NCBI RefSeq assembly: GCF_009834565.1 | Contig: NZ_CP019428.1 | Location: 6,696,001-6,760,000 of the forward strand | Reading direction: 5' to 3' | Source of the DNA: Pseudomonas sp. R76 | GTDB lineage: Bacteria > Pseudomonadota > Gammaproteobacteria > Pseudomonadales > Pseudomonadaceae | DNA length: 64,000 nt | Shown here: positions 9,021 to 17,848 of the stretch, piece after piece | Numbering within the stretch: position 1 is the first letter of the stretch | Layout of the letters: the number at the start of each line of letters is the position of its first letter | Notes under the pieces: generated by a model | The model's database searches: none | Told to the model about the DNA's origin: nothing | What the model saw: only the letters and a program-made list of their open reading frames with translations | Position numbers and translations under genes: made by a program

Positions 9021-9692
9021 ATGCCTATCTCACTCGCCGACTGGAAAGGCGTCCCGGCGCCCACCGTTGAACGGCTCGAAGGGCGCTTTATCCGCCTGGA
9101 AAAACTCGACCCGGCGCGCCATGGCGACGGCCTGTGGCAAGCCCTCGAAGGCCCCGGCGCCGACCCGAAGCTCTGGGACTATTTGCCCTACGGCCCGTTT
9201 GCCGAACGCGCCGCGTTTGATGCCTGGCTCAACAACCATGCCCAGCACAGCGACCCGTATTTCTTCAGCGTGATCGACCGCCAAAGCGGCGACGTGCAGG
9301 GCATCCTCAGCCTGATGTCCATCGTCCCGGCCCAGGGCCGTATCGAAATCGGCCACGTCACCTTCGGCGCACCGATGCAGCGCTCGCCGAAAAGCACCGA
9401 GGCCGTGTACCTGCTGGCCAAGTACGCGTTTGAGCAGGGCTACCGCCGCCTGGAATGGAAGTGCAACAACGGCAACGCCCGCTCCAAGTACGCGGCGGAG
9501 CGTTTGGGCTTCAGCTTTGAAGGCGTGTTCCGCCAGCACATGGTGGTCAAGGGGCAGAACCGCGATACCGCGTGGTACTCAATCCTGGACTCCGAATGGC
9601 CTACGGTTGGGGCAGGGTTTGAAGCGTGGCTGTCGGAGTCGAACCAGAGTGGTTCCGGTCAGCTGAAAACACTGGCCGAGTGCCGAGGCTGA
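9021..9692 (+). CDS. RimJ/RimL-type GNAT acetyltransferase
   Basis: 223 residues from ATG 9021, which is preceded by AAGGAG; the frame extends 21 codons further upstream into the previous gene, but without a site. Recognisable blocks are GRFIRLEKLDPARHGDGLW near the N-terminus, the acceptor/AcCoA region around EIGHVTFGAPMQRSPKSTEA and the C-terminal WKCNNGNARSKYAAERLGF followed by EGVFRQHMVVKGQNRDT. These belong to the large GNAT subfamily related to ribosomal-protein acetyltransferases, although most members act on small molecules. Last gene of the presumed paiB operon; it is followed by a REPIN. Confidence 0.87.
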   Translation: MPISLADWKGVPAPTVERLEGRFIRLEKLDPARHGDGLWQALEGPGADPKLWDYLPYGPFAERAAFDAWLNNHAQHSDPYFFSVIDRQSGDVQGILSLMSIVPAQGRIEIGHVTFGAPMQRSPKSTEAVYLLAKYAFEQGYRRLEWKCNNGNARSKYAAERLGFSFEGVFRQHMVVKGQNRDTAWYSILDSEWPTVGAGFEAWLSESNQSGSGQLKTLAECRG

Positions 9693-9712
9693 CTTTGCAA
9701 AACCCCCTGGAT

Positions 9713-9808
9713 TAATGTGGGAGCCGGGCTTGCCCGCGATGGCGGCCGGTCAGCACTGCAGATGCTGGCTGACACACCGCCATCGCGGGCAAGCCCGCTC
9801 CCACATTA
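9713..9808. repeat. REPIN (inverted pair of REP sequences)
   Basis: TAATGTGGGAGC..GGGCTTGCCCGCGATGGCGG and its inverted copy face each other around a 20-base centre. It lies in the gap between a finished operon and the next promoter. Such doublets are scattered non-autonomously by RAYT transposases in pseudomonads. Confidence 0.9.
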
Positions 9809-9946
9809 GATTTTCAGCGGTTTCGAACAACTCAGGAACTGTTTACGCAATAAAATGCAGACACAGTACATGTCACACTCCCGACACATTCCTGCAATCC
9901 CCCTCCGCTATACAGGCGACTCGTTTTCATAACAAGGTCGTCCGCC

Positions 9947-12916
9947 ATGCCCCCGTCGCCTCAACGCCTCGCCCTCGCCATCACTTTATTGGCCAGCGGT
10001 CTCGCTGAAGCGGCGCCTGCGCCCACCAAAACTGTGCAGATCGACACACCGACCACCACCGGGCAAACGCTGACCGGCAGTGATTCGTTGACCACCTCGG
10101 CGCCAGGCAGCATTACCACGCCCGGCGTGGCGGTGACGCTCAAGGACGGCACCAGCGGCGCGGGTGTGGTGATTACTAACGCGGGCAAGCTGGTTTCCAG
10201 CGGCGGGCGCGGTATCGACAGCTCGGGGACGATCACCGGGGCGCGCAATTACAGCATCTACAACCTCGCTGGCGGCGTGATTCAGGGCTCCAACGACGCG
10301 CTGCGCATCAACAGCAACTTTGCCAGCGGCAGCTTGTTGATCGACAACAGCGGCACCATTCGCTCGGCCACTGGCCAAGGCTTGGACCTGGATGCAATCC
10401 GCAGCAACAACGTCACCACCACGATCATCAACCGCGCCGGTGGGTTGATTCGCGGCGACGCCAGCGACGGCATGAAGACCGGCGCCAACGCCAGCATCAC
10501 CAACTATGGCGAGATTTCGACCGGCGACACCTTCTCGCGCGATGACAAATTCGACGGCGTCGATATCGACTCCGCCACCGGCGTGACGGTGACCAACTAC
10601 GGCCTGATTTCCGGCGGGCGCCACGGCATCACCACCGACCTGGGCGCCACGCTGACCAACTACGGCACGGTGATCGGCCGCAACGGTTCGGGCTTTGGCT
10701 CTGACGGCGACGGCACGGTGATCAACCACGGCACCATCACCGGCGCCTTCTCCGGGCTGCAGCCGGATGGCGACGGCGACGGCGTGGACATCGACAAAAT
10801 CGCGCATATCGAAAACTACGGGATTATCCAGGGCGTCGGCGCCGGTGGCGTCGACAAGAATGGCTTTGCCAACGGCAGCGAAGGCATCGCCTTGGGCGGC
10901 GGCTATGTGTACAACGCCCACGGCGCGCTGGTCAGTGGCGCCAACAACGCGATCCTGGTGGACGACGGCAGTGACGGCCCTGGCCTCGCGGCCACCACCC
11001 TGGAAAACCACGGCACCATCCAGGGCCTGAACGGCTTTGGGGTGAAGTTCGTCGGCAACTTCGCCGACACCGTCATCAACGGCGGCACCATCAGCGGCAG
11101 CAACGGCTTGGCCCTGGACTTGGGCGGCGGCGATGACACGCTGGTACTGCTGGGCGGCAGCCGCTTTGTCGGCGTGGTGGACGGCGGCGCCGGCTATGAC
11201 CGGCTGAGCATGGACGATGCCGCCGGCGGCAGTTTCGGTGACAGCCGCAACTTCGAATGGCTGGACGTGAAGCAAGGCACCTGGACCCTCACCGGCAGCG
11301 GTGATTTCAGCGACGGCGGCGAGATTTTCAGCGGCGCCAAGCTGATCAACCAGGGCGGTATCGCCGGTAACCTGACCGTCGATGCAGGAGGTATCTACGC
11401 CGGTGGCGGCTCGGTGGGCAGCCTGGTGGTCAACGGCACCCTGCAGACCAATACGGCCTTGGGCACTGCGACCATCACGCGCGACCTGACCATGGGCAGC
11501 GGCTCGACCCTGGCCTACGGCGTCAACGCCGATGGCAGCAGCGCCCCGATTAAAGTCGGCGGCACCGCCAACCTGAATGGCGCCACCCTGGCGATCAACC
11601 CCGGCGAAGGCACGTACCCGTGGCAAAGCCATTACACCGTGCTGCAAGCCGCCAGCATCAACGGCACCTTCGGCAAGGTCACCAGCGACTATGCATTCTT
11701 GACCCCGACCCTGGATTACAGCCCCACCCAAGTCGGCCTGACGTACACCCGCAATGACATTGCCTTCAACCAGTTCGCCAGCACCGGCAACGGCGCCAAT
11801 GCGGCCAACAGCCTGGCGGGCCTGGGCACAAACAACCCGCTGTACAACGCCTTGCTCAACACCACCAACGCCAGCGCGGGCGCGGCCATCGAGCAACTGG
11901 CCGGTAGCAGCACCGCCAATCTCACCGGCGCCACGCTCGGTGCGAGCGCCCAGGTGGGCAGCAGCATGCTCGCGGCGATGCATCAGCTGGGTGGCGGTGC
12001 GGGCTTGCTGGTCGGGCTTGATCAACAAGACACGCCGGTACTCGCCGCCACCGGCGTGCCGGCGCATGCGCGCAACCTCAACGACCCGAACGCCCGTGGC
12101 CGTCTGTGGCTGCAAGGCATTGGCAGCTACGGCAAGCTCGATGGCGAGCACGGCAGCAATGGCCTGACCCAACGCACCAAGGGCAGCGTGCTGGGCGCCG
12201 ATTGGGCACTCGACAGCGACTGGCGCGTGGGCGTGCTGGGCGGCTACTCGAAGACCGATCTGGACACCACCGGCGTCGACGGCAGCGTCGACAGCTGGCA
12301 CGCCGGCGTGTATGCCATGCGCCAGAGCGGGCCACTGGCCGTACGCCTGGGTGCGGCCTACAGCGGGCACCAGGGCGAGAGCAAACGCACGGTGGCCTTC
12401 AACGGTTTCAGCGACCGCCCCAAAGGCGACTATGACGCCAACAGCCAGCAAGCCTTCGCCGAACTGGGCTACGCCATGGGCAGTGGCCGCTTGAGTGCCG
12501 AGCCGTTCGCCAACCTGGGCTACCAGCGCTATCAGCGTGACAGCTACAACGAAAAAGGCGGCGCCGCCGCGCTGCATGTCGACGGCCAGACCCAAGACAA
12601 CTTCAGCAGCACCTTCGGTTTGCGCCTGGCGCACCTGAGCCAACTGGACAACGGCATCAGCCTCACGCCACGCGTGAGCGCAGGCTGGAAGCACACCTAC
12701 GGCGATGTCGACAGCAACACGCGCCAGGCTTTCCTGGCGGGCGGCACGGCCTTCAACGTCGAAGGCAGCGCACTGGACCGCAACAGCCTGCTACTCGAAG
12801 CCGGGCTGGATGTAGGCTTGTCGGCCCGCCACACCCTGGGCCTGGGCTATACCGGTGAACTGGGCAGTAACAGCCGCAACCACGCGCTGACAGGGCAATG
12901 GCAGATGAGTTTTTAA
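9947..12916 (+). CDS. Autotransporter with beta-helix passenger
   Basis: 989 residues. An N-terminal signal peptide ends near AEAAPAPTK. Residues about 60-420 hold irregular beta-helix repeats carrying N-Y/H-G-x-I motifs (ITNYGEI, VTNYGLISG, LTNYGTVIG, VINHGTITG, IENYGIIQG, LENHGTIQG). A junction and linker region follows, then a C-terminal beta-barrel from about residue 715 (LWLQGIGSYGKLDG) ending in the terminal Phe (WQMSF) required by the BAM machinery. This is type Va secretion: the barrel inserts in the outer membrane and the passenger is exposed. Adhesion or surface modification are the usual roles; no protease or lipase triad was seen. AAGG precedes the ATG. Confidence 0.9.
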   Translation: MPPSPQRLALAITLLASGLAEAAPAPTKTVQIDTPTTTGQTLTGSDSLTTSAPGSITTPGVAVTLKDGTSGAGVVITNAGKLVSSGGRGIDSSGTITGARNYSIYNLAGGVIQGSNDALRINSNFASGSLLIDNSGTIRSATGQGLDLDAIRSNNVTTTIINRAGGLIRGDASDGMKTGANASITNYGEISTGDTFSRDDKFDGVDIDSATGVTVTNYGLISGGRHGITTDLGATLTNYGTVIGRNGSGFGSDGDGTVINHGTITGAFSGLQPDGDGDGVDIDKIAHIENYGIIQGVGAGGVDKNGFANGSEGIALGGGYVYNAHGALVSGANNAILVDDGSDGPGLAATTLENHGTIQGLNGFGVKFVGNFADTVINGGTISGSNGLALDLGGGDDTLVLLGGSRFVGVVDGGAGYDRLSMDDAAGGSFGDSRNFEWLDVKQGTWTLTGSGDFSDGGEIFSGAKLINQGGIAGNLTVDAGGIYAGGGSVGSLVVNGTLQTNTALGTATITRDLTMGSGSTLAYGVNADGSSAPIKVGGTANLNGATLAINPGEGTYPWQSHYTVLQAASINGTFGKVTSDYAFLTPTLDYSPTQVGLTYTRNDIAFNQFASTGNGANAANSLAGLGTNNPLYNALLNTTNASAGAAIEQLAGSSTANLTGATLGASAQVGSSMLAAMHQLGGGAGLLVGLDQQDTPVLAATGVPAHARNLNDPNARGRLWLQGIGSYGKLDGEHGSNGLTQRTKGSVLGADWALDSDWRVGVLGGYSKTDLDTTGVDGSVDSWHAGVYAMRQSGPLAVRLGAAYSGHQGESKRTVAFNGFSDRPKGDYDANSQQAFAELGYAMGSGRLSAEPFANLGYQRYQRDSYNEKGGAAALHVDGQTQDNFSSTFGLRLAHLSQLDNGISLTPRVSAGWKHTYGDVDSNTRQAFLAGGTAFNVEGSALDRNSLLLEAGLDVGLSARHTLGLGYTGELGSNSRNHALTGQWQMSF

Positions 12917-13025
12917 TCGCGCCGTACTAGAGACAACTCCCGCAAACCAGGGGTCGATGACCTGACAGTTATCACCCCGCCATCTCGCTAAATTCCCGGC
13001 CTCATTCACCAGAGGTTGGGATTAC

Positions 13026-14318
13026 ATGCCCTTTACACATCACAGACTTGCACTTGTCATGGCCCTTGCGATGAGCGCCTTCAGCATTGAATGCGCGCAG
13101 GCGCGAGGTGATATTCCTATCACACCCTTTGTATTCGACCCCCTTCCCGAACTTAACGATGACTGGTCTTACACCCCCCCAGAGCGCGCTCCCAGCCTTG
13201 ACGGTTACCTCATCCGGCAGGCCATCACGCACATTGGGCGGCAGGTCGCCCACGTGCTTGAACCCGCGCTGAATCGCCTGCTGGAAACCGGTGCATTGAC
13301 CGCAGGCGAGACCACGGAGCTGGAAAAATTCGGTGAAGACCTGGCCGACCGGCCCGGAGGGATAGGCGCAGCACTCGAACAATTGGCCGGCAGCCAAAAT
13401 GCCAACTTGGCGAGTGCAACCTCCGCCGCCGCCGGGAAAGTCAGCCAGCAATTGCTCTCGACCCTGCGCACACTGCCGACCGATAGCGATGGCCACTTCT
13501 GGGTGCAGGGCCTGGGCGACAACGGCAAGCTCGACAAGCAAGGCGGCAGCGACGGGCTGAAATATGGCACCAAAGGCCTGATGCTGGGCGCCGACTGGTC
13601 ACTGGATCACGCCTGGCGCATCGGTGTGATGGGCGCAAAATCCACCAGCCAATTTGATGCCCAACGCTTCTCAGCCGAACTCGACAGCTGGCACCTGGGC
13701 GGTTACGCCGTGCGCCAGGACGGCCCGCTGGCCCTGCGTATGGGGGCGATTTACAGCAGCCATGCCGGGCAGAACAAGCGCGGCGTCAACCTGCTTGAGT
13801 ACACCGAGCAGCTCAAGGGCAGTTACAACGCTCAAAGCCAAACTGTGTTTTCCGAGCTGGGTTATCAATTGGGTAGCGAGGATGTGCAGGTAGAACCCTT
13901 TGCCGGCCTCGGCTTTCAGCGTTATCACCGCGACAGCTTCAAGGAAACAGGTGGCGTGGCCGCGTTGAACGTCGGTTCACAAACCCAACAAAACCTGAGC
14001 AGCACCGTTGGCCTGCGCCTGGCCTCTGTGTACCGGTTCGATAACCGAATGAGCCTCACACCCCATGTGAGCACGAGCTGGAAACACCTCTACGGTGAGG
14101 TCGGCAGCCAAGTCCGCCAATCCTATCGCGCGGCGCCGGGGTACATTGAAGGCTTCACCATTACCGGCACCTCGCTGGACCGTAATAGTCTGGACGTGCA
14201 AGGCGGTCTGGACCTCGCCTTGTCTACTGAGCATACCCTCGGCCTGACCTACAGTGCCCAAGTCGGCACGCATAGCCGCAACCAGGGCTTGATGGGCCAG
14301 TGGCGGATGAGTTTTTAA
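13026..14318 (+). CDS. Autotransporter barrel protein with minimal passenger
   Basis: 430 residues with a signal peptide (MPFTHHRLALVMALAMSAFS..AQA). Only about 125 residues separate the signal from the barrel, and they show none of the beta-helix repeats of the neighbour; instead there is a helical segment leading into GIGAALEQLAGSQNANLASA, which matches the pre-barrel linker of the upstream protein. From about residue 155 the sequence (FWVQGLGDNGKLDKQGGSDG ... WRMSF) is a full autotransporter barrel closely similar to that of the upstream gene. It looks like a tandem duplicate that has lost its passenger, or a barrel-only surface protein. The 109-bp gap contains a GAGG site but no terminator. 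Confidence 0.85.
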   Translation: MPFTHHRLALVMALAMSAFSIECAQARGDIPITPFVFDPLPELNDDWSYTPPERAPSLDGYLIRQAITHIGRQVAHVLEPALNRLLETGALTAGETTELEKFGEDLADRPGGIGAALEQLAGSQNANLASATSAAAGKVSQQLLSTLRTLPTDSDGHFWVQGLGDNGKLDKQGGSDGLKYGTKGLMLGADWSLDHAWRIGVMGAKSTSQFDAQRFSAELDSWHLGGYAVRQDGPLALRMGAIYSSHAGQNKRGVNLLEYTEQLKGSYNAQSQTVFSELGYQLGSEDVQVEPFAGLGFQRYHRDSFKETGGVAALNVGSQTQQNLSSTVGLRLASVYRFDNRMSLTPHVSTSWKHLYGEVGSQVRQSYRAAPGYIEGFTITGTSLDRNSLDVQGGLDLALSTEHTLGLTYSAQVGTHSRNQGLMGQWRMSF

Positions 14319-14344
14319 CCCGGCCAAATGGAAAAACGCAGGCG

Positions 14345-14371
14345 AAAAAAAAGGGGGGCACCTGCCCCCCC
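14345..14371 (-). terminator. Rho-independent terminator of pycAB
   Basis: On the minus strand GGGGGGCA-GG-TGCCCCCC is followed by eight T. It lies 30 bases beyond the pycB stop. On the plus strand the same stem lacks a T run, so it serves the leftward operon. Confidence 0.88.
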
Positions 14372-14401
14372 GAGGATTAAGCGGTAGTGTCGAAGGCTGT
14401 A

Positions 14402-16225
14402 TCAGCCTTCGATTTCAATCAGGATTTCGCCAGGGTTCACCCGGTCGCCCTTGGCCACATGAACAGCGGTTACCTTGCCGGCAATGGATGCCTGTACTTC
14501 GGTTTCCATCTTCATGGCTTCGGTAATCAGCACGGCCTGGCCGGCCTTGACTACGTCGCCTTCCTTGACCAGCACGTCGACGATATTGCCCGGCATCGCC
14601 GTGCTGACATGGCCCGGCTCGGTGGCGTGCTTGCGCTTGCTGCCGCCGCTGCTGACAAACTCGTTGAGCGGTTCGAACACCACTTCTTCCGGCATGCCAT
14701 CGATGGACAGGTAGAAGTGACGCTTGCCTTCGGCCTTGACGCCAACACCGGTGATATCCACGCGGTAGCTTTCGCCGTGCACGTCGATGACGAACTCGGT
14801 CGGCACGCCTTCACCACCGGCACGCGCCACGCCGCCTGCTTCAGGGATTGGCAACAGCACTTCCGGCGCCAGGGTGCCGGCGTCACGTTCCTCGAGGAAC
14901 TTGCGGCCGATGTCCGGGAACATGGCGTAAGTCAGCACGTCTTCTTCGGACTTGGCCAGCGCGCCGATTTCACCGCGCAGCTTGGTCATTTCCGGCTTGA
15001 GCAAGTCGGCCGGGCGATGGTCGATCACCTCTTCACTGCCGATGGCCTGGCGGCGCAGTTTTTCATTCACCGTGCCCGGTGCCTTGCCGTAGCCACCTTG
15101 CAGGTAGAGTTTCACTTCGTTGGTGATGGTTTTGTAGCGCTCGCCGGCCAGCACGTTGAAGAACGCCTGGGTGCCGACGATTTGCGAAGTCGGGGTAACC
15201 AGCGGCGGGAAGCCGAGGTCTTCACGCACCCGTGGGATCTCTGCCAGCACTTCGCCCATGCGGTTGAGTGCGCCCTGCTCTTTCAACTGGTTGGCCAGGT
15301 TGGAAATCATACCGCCCGGCACCTGGTTGACTTGTACGCGGGTGTCGACGGCGGTGAATTCGCTTTCGAACTGGTGGTACTTCTTGCGCACGGCGTAGAA
15401 GTACAGACCGATTTCCTGCAGCAGTTCCAAGCTGAGGCCAGTGTCGAATTCGCTGCCTTTAAGGGCCGCGACCATCGACTCGGTGCCTGGGTGGCTGGTG
15501 CCCCAGGCGAAGCTGGAGATCGCGGTGTCGATGTGGTCGGCACCGTTTTCGATGGCTTTGAGTTGGCACATGGCGGCCAAGCCGGCGGTGTCATGCGAGT
15601 GAATAAAGATCGGCAGGCTTTGCTCGGCTTTTAGCGCCTTGACCAGTTCGCCGGTGGCGTACGGCGTCAGCAGGCCGGCCATGTCTTTGATGGCGACCGA
15701 GTCGCAACCCATGGCTTCCATTTGCTTGGCCTGGGCCACGAATGCCTCGATGGTGTGCACCGGGCTGGTGGTGTAGGCGATGCTGCCCTGGGCATGTTTG
15801 CCGGCCGCTTTCACCGCTTCGATGGCCACGCGCAGGTTACGCACGTCGTTCATGGCGTCGAAGATGCGGAACACGTCGATGCCATTCACGGCAGCCTTGG
15901 CGACGAAGGCTTTGACCACGTCGTCGCTGTAGTGGCGGTAGCCCAGCAGGTTCTGGCCGCGCAGCAGCATTTGCAGGCGCGTGTTAGGCAACGCGGCGCG
16001 CAGTTTGCGCAGGCGCTCCCACGGGTCTTCTTTGAGGAAGCGTACGCAGGCGTCGAAGGTCGCGCCGCCCCAGACTTCCAGCGACCAGTAGCCGACTTTG
16101 TCGAGCTTGTCGCAGATCGGCAGCATGTCGTCGGTGCGCATGCGGGTCGCCAGCAACGATTGGTGGGCGTCGCGCAGGATGGTGTCGGTTACGAAGATTC
16201 TTTTGGAAACAAGAGCTTTAGTCAT
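14402..16225 (-). CDS. pycB: Pyruvate carboxylase subunit B (carboxyltransferase + biotin carrier; oadA-like)
   Basis: 607 residues. The N-terminal 470 or so are the carboxyltransferase TIM barrel (ITDTILRDAHQSLLATRMR, WGGATFDACVRFL, the metal-binding SHDTAGLAAM) and the C-terminal 80 are a biotinyl domain with the biotin-acceptor Lys in EAMKMETEV. With PycA it makes oxaloacetate from pyruvate, bicarbonate and ATP, the anaplerotic step; these alpha-type subunits are often mislabelled oxaloacetate decarboxylase. I chose the ATG at 16225, which has GAGGA eight bases upstream, over a GTG at 16240 that would overlap the previous gene. It follows pycA by 11 bp. A strong terminator lies downstream. 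Confidence 0.93.
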   Translation of the reverse strand: MTKALVSKRIFVTDTILRDAHQSLLATRMRTDDMLPICDKLDKVGYWSLEVWGGATFDACVRFLKEDPWERLRKLRAALPNTRLQMLLRGQNLLGYRHYSDDVVKAFVAKAAVNGIDVFRIFDAMNDVRNLRVAIEAVKAAGKHAQGSIAYTTSPVHTIEAFVAQAKQMEAMGCDSVAIKDMAGLLTPYATGELVKALKAEQSLPIFIHSHDTAGLAAMCQLKAIENGADHIDTAISSFAWGTSHPGTESMVAALKGSEFDTGLSLELLQEIGLYFYAVRKKYHQFESEFTAVDTRVQVNQVPGGMISNLANQLKEQGALNRMGEVLAEIPRVREDLGFPPLVTPTSQIVGTQAFFNVLAGERYKTITNEVKLYLQGGYGKAPGTVNEKLRRQAIGSEEVIDHRPADLLKPEMTKLRGEIGALAKSEEDVLTYAMFPDIGRKFLEERDAGTLAPEVLLPIPEAGGVARAGGEGVPTEFVIDVHGESYRVDITGVGVKAEGKRHFYLSIDGMPEEVVFEPLNEFVSSGGSKRKHATEPGHVSTAMPGNIVDVLVKEGDVVKAGQAVLITEAMKMETEVQASIAGKVTAVHVAKGDRVNPGEILIEIEG

Positions 16226-16236
16226 TGGAATATTCC

Positions 16237-17652
16237 TCACAGGCCTGCGTGGGCGGCGATGGCGGCGGCGATGGCCAGGGCCAGCTCTTCGGGTTTGCGC
16301 TTGATCGAGTAGTTGGTCAGCTCAGGGTGGCTTTCCACAAAACTGGTGTTGAACTGGCCGCTGCGGAATTCCGGGTTGCGCAGGATTTCCTGGTAGTAGG
16401 CGGCGGTGGTCTTCACGCCTTGCAGGCGCATGTCGTCCAGGGCACGCAGGCCGCGGTCCATGGCTTCTTCCCAGGTCAACGCCCACACCACCAGCTTCAG
16501 GCACATGGAGTCGTAGAACGGCGGGATGGTGTAGCCGGTGTAGATCGCCGTGTCGGTGCGCACGCCGGGGCCGCCGGGCGCGTAGTAACGGGTGATCTTG
16601 CCGAAACTTGGCAGGAAGTTGTTTTTCGGGTCTTCGGCGTTGATGCGGAACTGCAACGCGAAACCACGGTGCTGAATGTCTTCCTGTTTTACCGACAGCG
16701 GCAGACCCGACGCGATGCGGATCTGCTCACGCACGATGTCGATGCCGGTGATTTCTTCGGTGATGGTGTGTTCCACCTGCACCCGGGTGTTCATTTCCAT
16801 GAAGTACACCTCGCCCTCGGCGAGCAGGAACTCCACAGTGCCGGCGTTCTCGTAGCCTACGGCCTTGGCCGCGCGCACCGACAGGTCGCCGATGTAGGCG
16901 CGCTGTTCAGGCGTCAGTTGCGGGCTTGGCGCGATTTCGATGAGCTTCTGGTTACGCCGCTGGATCGAGCAATCACGCTCGAACAGGTGCACCACGTTGC
17001 CGAAGCTGTCACCGAGGATCTGCGCCTCGATGTGCTTGGGATTGACGATGCATTTTTCCAGGAACACTTCCGCCGAACCGAAGGCCTTGGTGGCTTCGGA
17101 AATCACACGGGGGAAGGCTTGTTCGAGTTCTTCACGGCTGTTGCAACGGCGGATACCGCGACCGCCACCACCGGAGGTGGCCTTGAGCATCACCGGGTAA
17201 CCAATGCGGTCGCCTTCGGTTAGGGCTTCATGGATGTCGGCGACGTTGCCTTCGGTGCCCGGCGTGACCGGCACACCGGCCTTGATCATGCTGCGGCGCG
17301 CTTCGGTCTTGTCGCCCATGCGGCGAATGACTTCTGCCGAGGGGCCGATGAATTTGATCCCACGTTCAGCGCAGATGTCTGCCAGCTCGGCGTTTTCCGA
17401 CAGGAAACCGTAACCGGGGTGCAGCGCATCACAGCCGGTTTCCACGGCCAGGTTCACCAGCTTGCGCGGGTTCAGGTAGCCGGCCAGGGGCTCGGCGCCA
17501 ATGCTATGGGCTTCGTCGGCACGTTTGACGTGCAACGCGTGGCGGTCGGCGTCCGAGTACACCGCGACCGAGCGAATGCCCATCTCGGCGCAGGCACGCA
17601 CGATTCGTACGGCAATTTCACCACGGTTGGCGATCAGGATCTTTTTTATCAC
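16237..17652 (-). CDS. pycA: Pyruvate carboxylase subunit A (biotin carboxylase)
   Basis: 471 residues starting at a GTG (17652) preceded by AAGGGAA; the open frame runs 14 codons further but starts at an unlikely site. ATP-grasp biotin carboxylase signatures are all present: IANRGEIAVRIVRA, HPGYGFLSEN, the Gly-rich TSGGGGRGIRRC, EKCIVNPKHIEAQ, FMEMNTRVQVEHTITEEITG. It carboxylates the biotin on PycB. The ending ALAIAAAIAAHAGL is shared with the P. aeruginosa PA5436 protein as I recall it. First gene of the pycAB operon, divergent from the LysR regulator pycR. Confidence 0.93.
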   Translation of the reverse strand: MIKKILIANRGEIAVRIVRACAEMGIRSVAVYSDADRHALHVKRADEAHSIGAEPLAGYLNPRKLVNLAVETGCDALHPGYGFLSENAELADICAERGIKFIGPSAEVIRRMGDKTEARRSMIKAGVPVTPGTEGNVADIHEALTEGDRIGYPVMLKATSGGGGRGIRRCNSREELEQAFPRVISEATKAFGSAEVFLEKCIVNPKHIEAQILGDSFGNVVHLFERDCSIQRRNQKLIEIAPSPQLTPEQRAYIGDLSVRAAKAVGYENAGTVEFLLAEGEVYFMEMNTRVQVEHTITEEITGIDIVREQIRIASGLPLSVKQEDIQHRGFALQFRINAEDPKNNFLPSFGKITRYYAPGGPGVRTDTAIYTGYTIPPFYDSMCLKLVVWALTWEEAMDRGLRALDDMRLQGVKTTAAYYQEILRNPEFRSGQFNTSFVESHPELTNYSIKRKPEELALAIAAAIAAHAGL

Positions 17653-17775
17653 TTGGAAATTCCCTTGAGCCGATTGCTGCGTTCTACGACCCATTGGAGC
17701 TGGGTCGGCGCGTGACCAAATGTTTCATGACAGTCGCGAGACACACACTATGCGCACCGGAGGATTAACAAAAAT

Positions 17776-17812
17776 CAATAATTATTGGGTTGTGTATAAG
17801 TAAAGACTTATA
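17776..17812. promoter_or_regulatory. Two dyads in the pycA-pycR intergenic region
   Basis: CAATAATTATTG (17776-17787) is a perfect 12-bp palindrome. Eight bases later TATAAGTAAAGACTTATA (17795-17812) has perfect 7-bp arms around AAAG and fits the T-N11-A form of LysR operators. Both sit between the divergent starts of pycA and pycR, the expected place for PycR binding and autoregulation. Confidence 0.5.
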
Positions 17813-17848
17813 GTTGGCGTCACGGTGGCGGGAATAAGGCTTTAAACA

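Noticed and set aside
9986..12694. 902-residue open frame antisense to the autotransporter
   Set aside because: Low-complexity Ala/Val/Gly/Gln translation, no family features, and the sense frame is a full autotransporter with signal peptide and barrel. A GC-skew shadow.
14402..17652. Oxaloacetate decarboxylase sodium pump
   Set aside because: No beta or gamma membrane subunits are present; the biotin carboxylase partner and PycR neighbour indicate pyruvate carboxylase.
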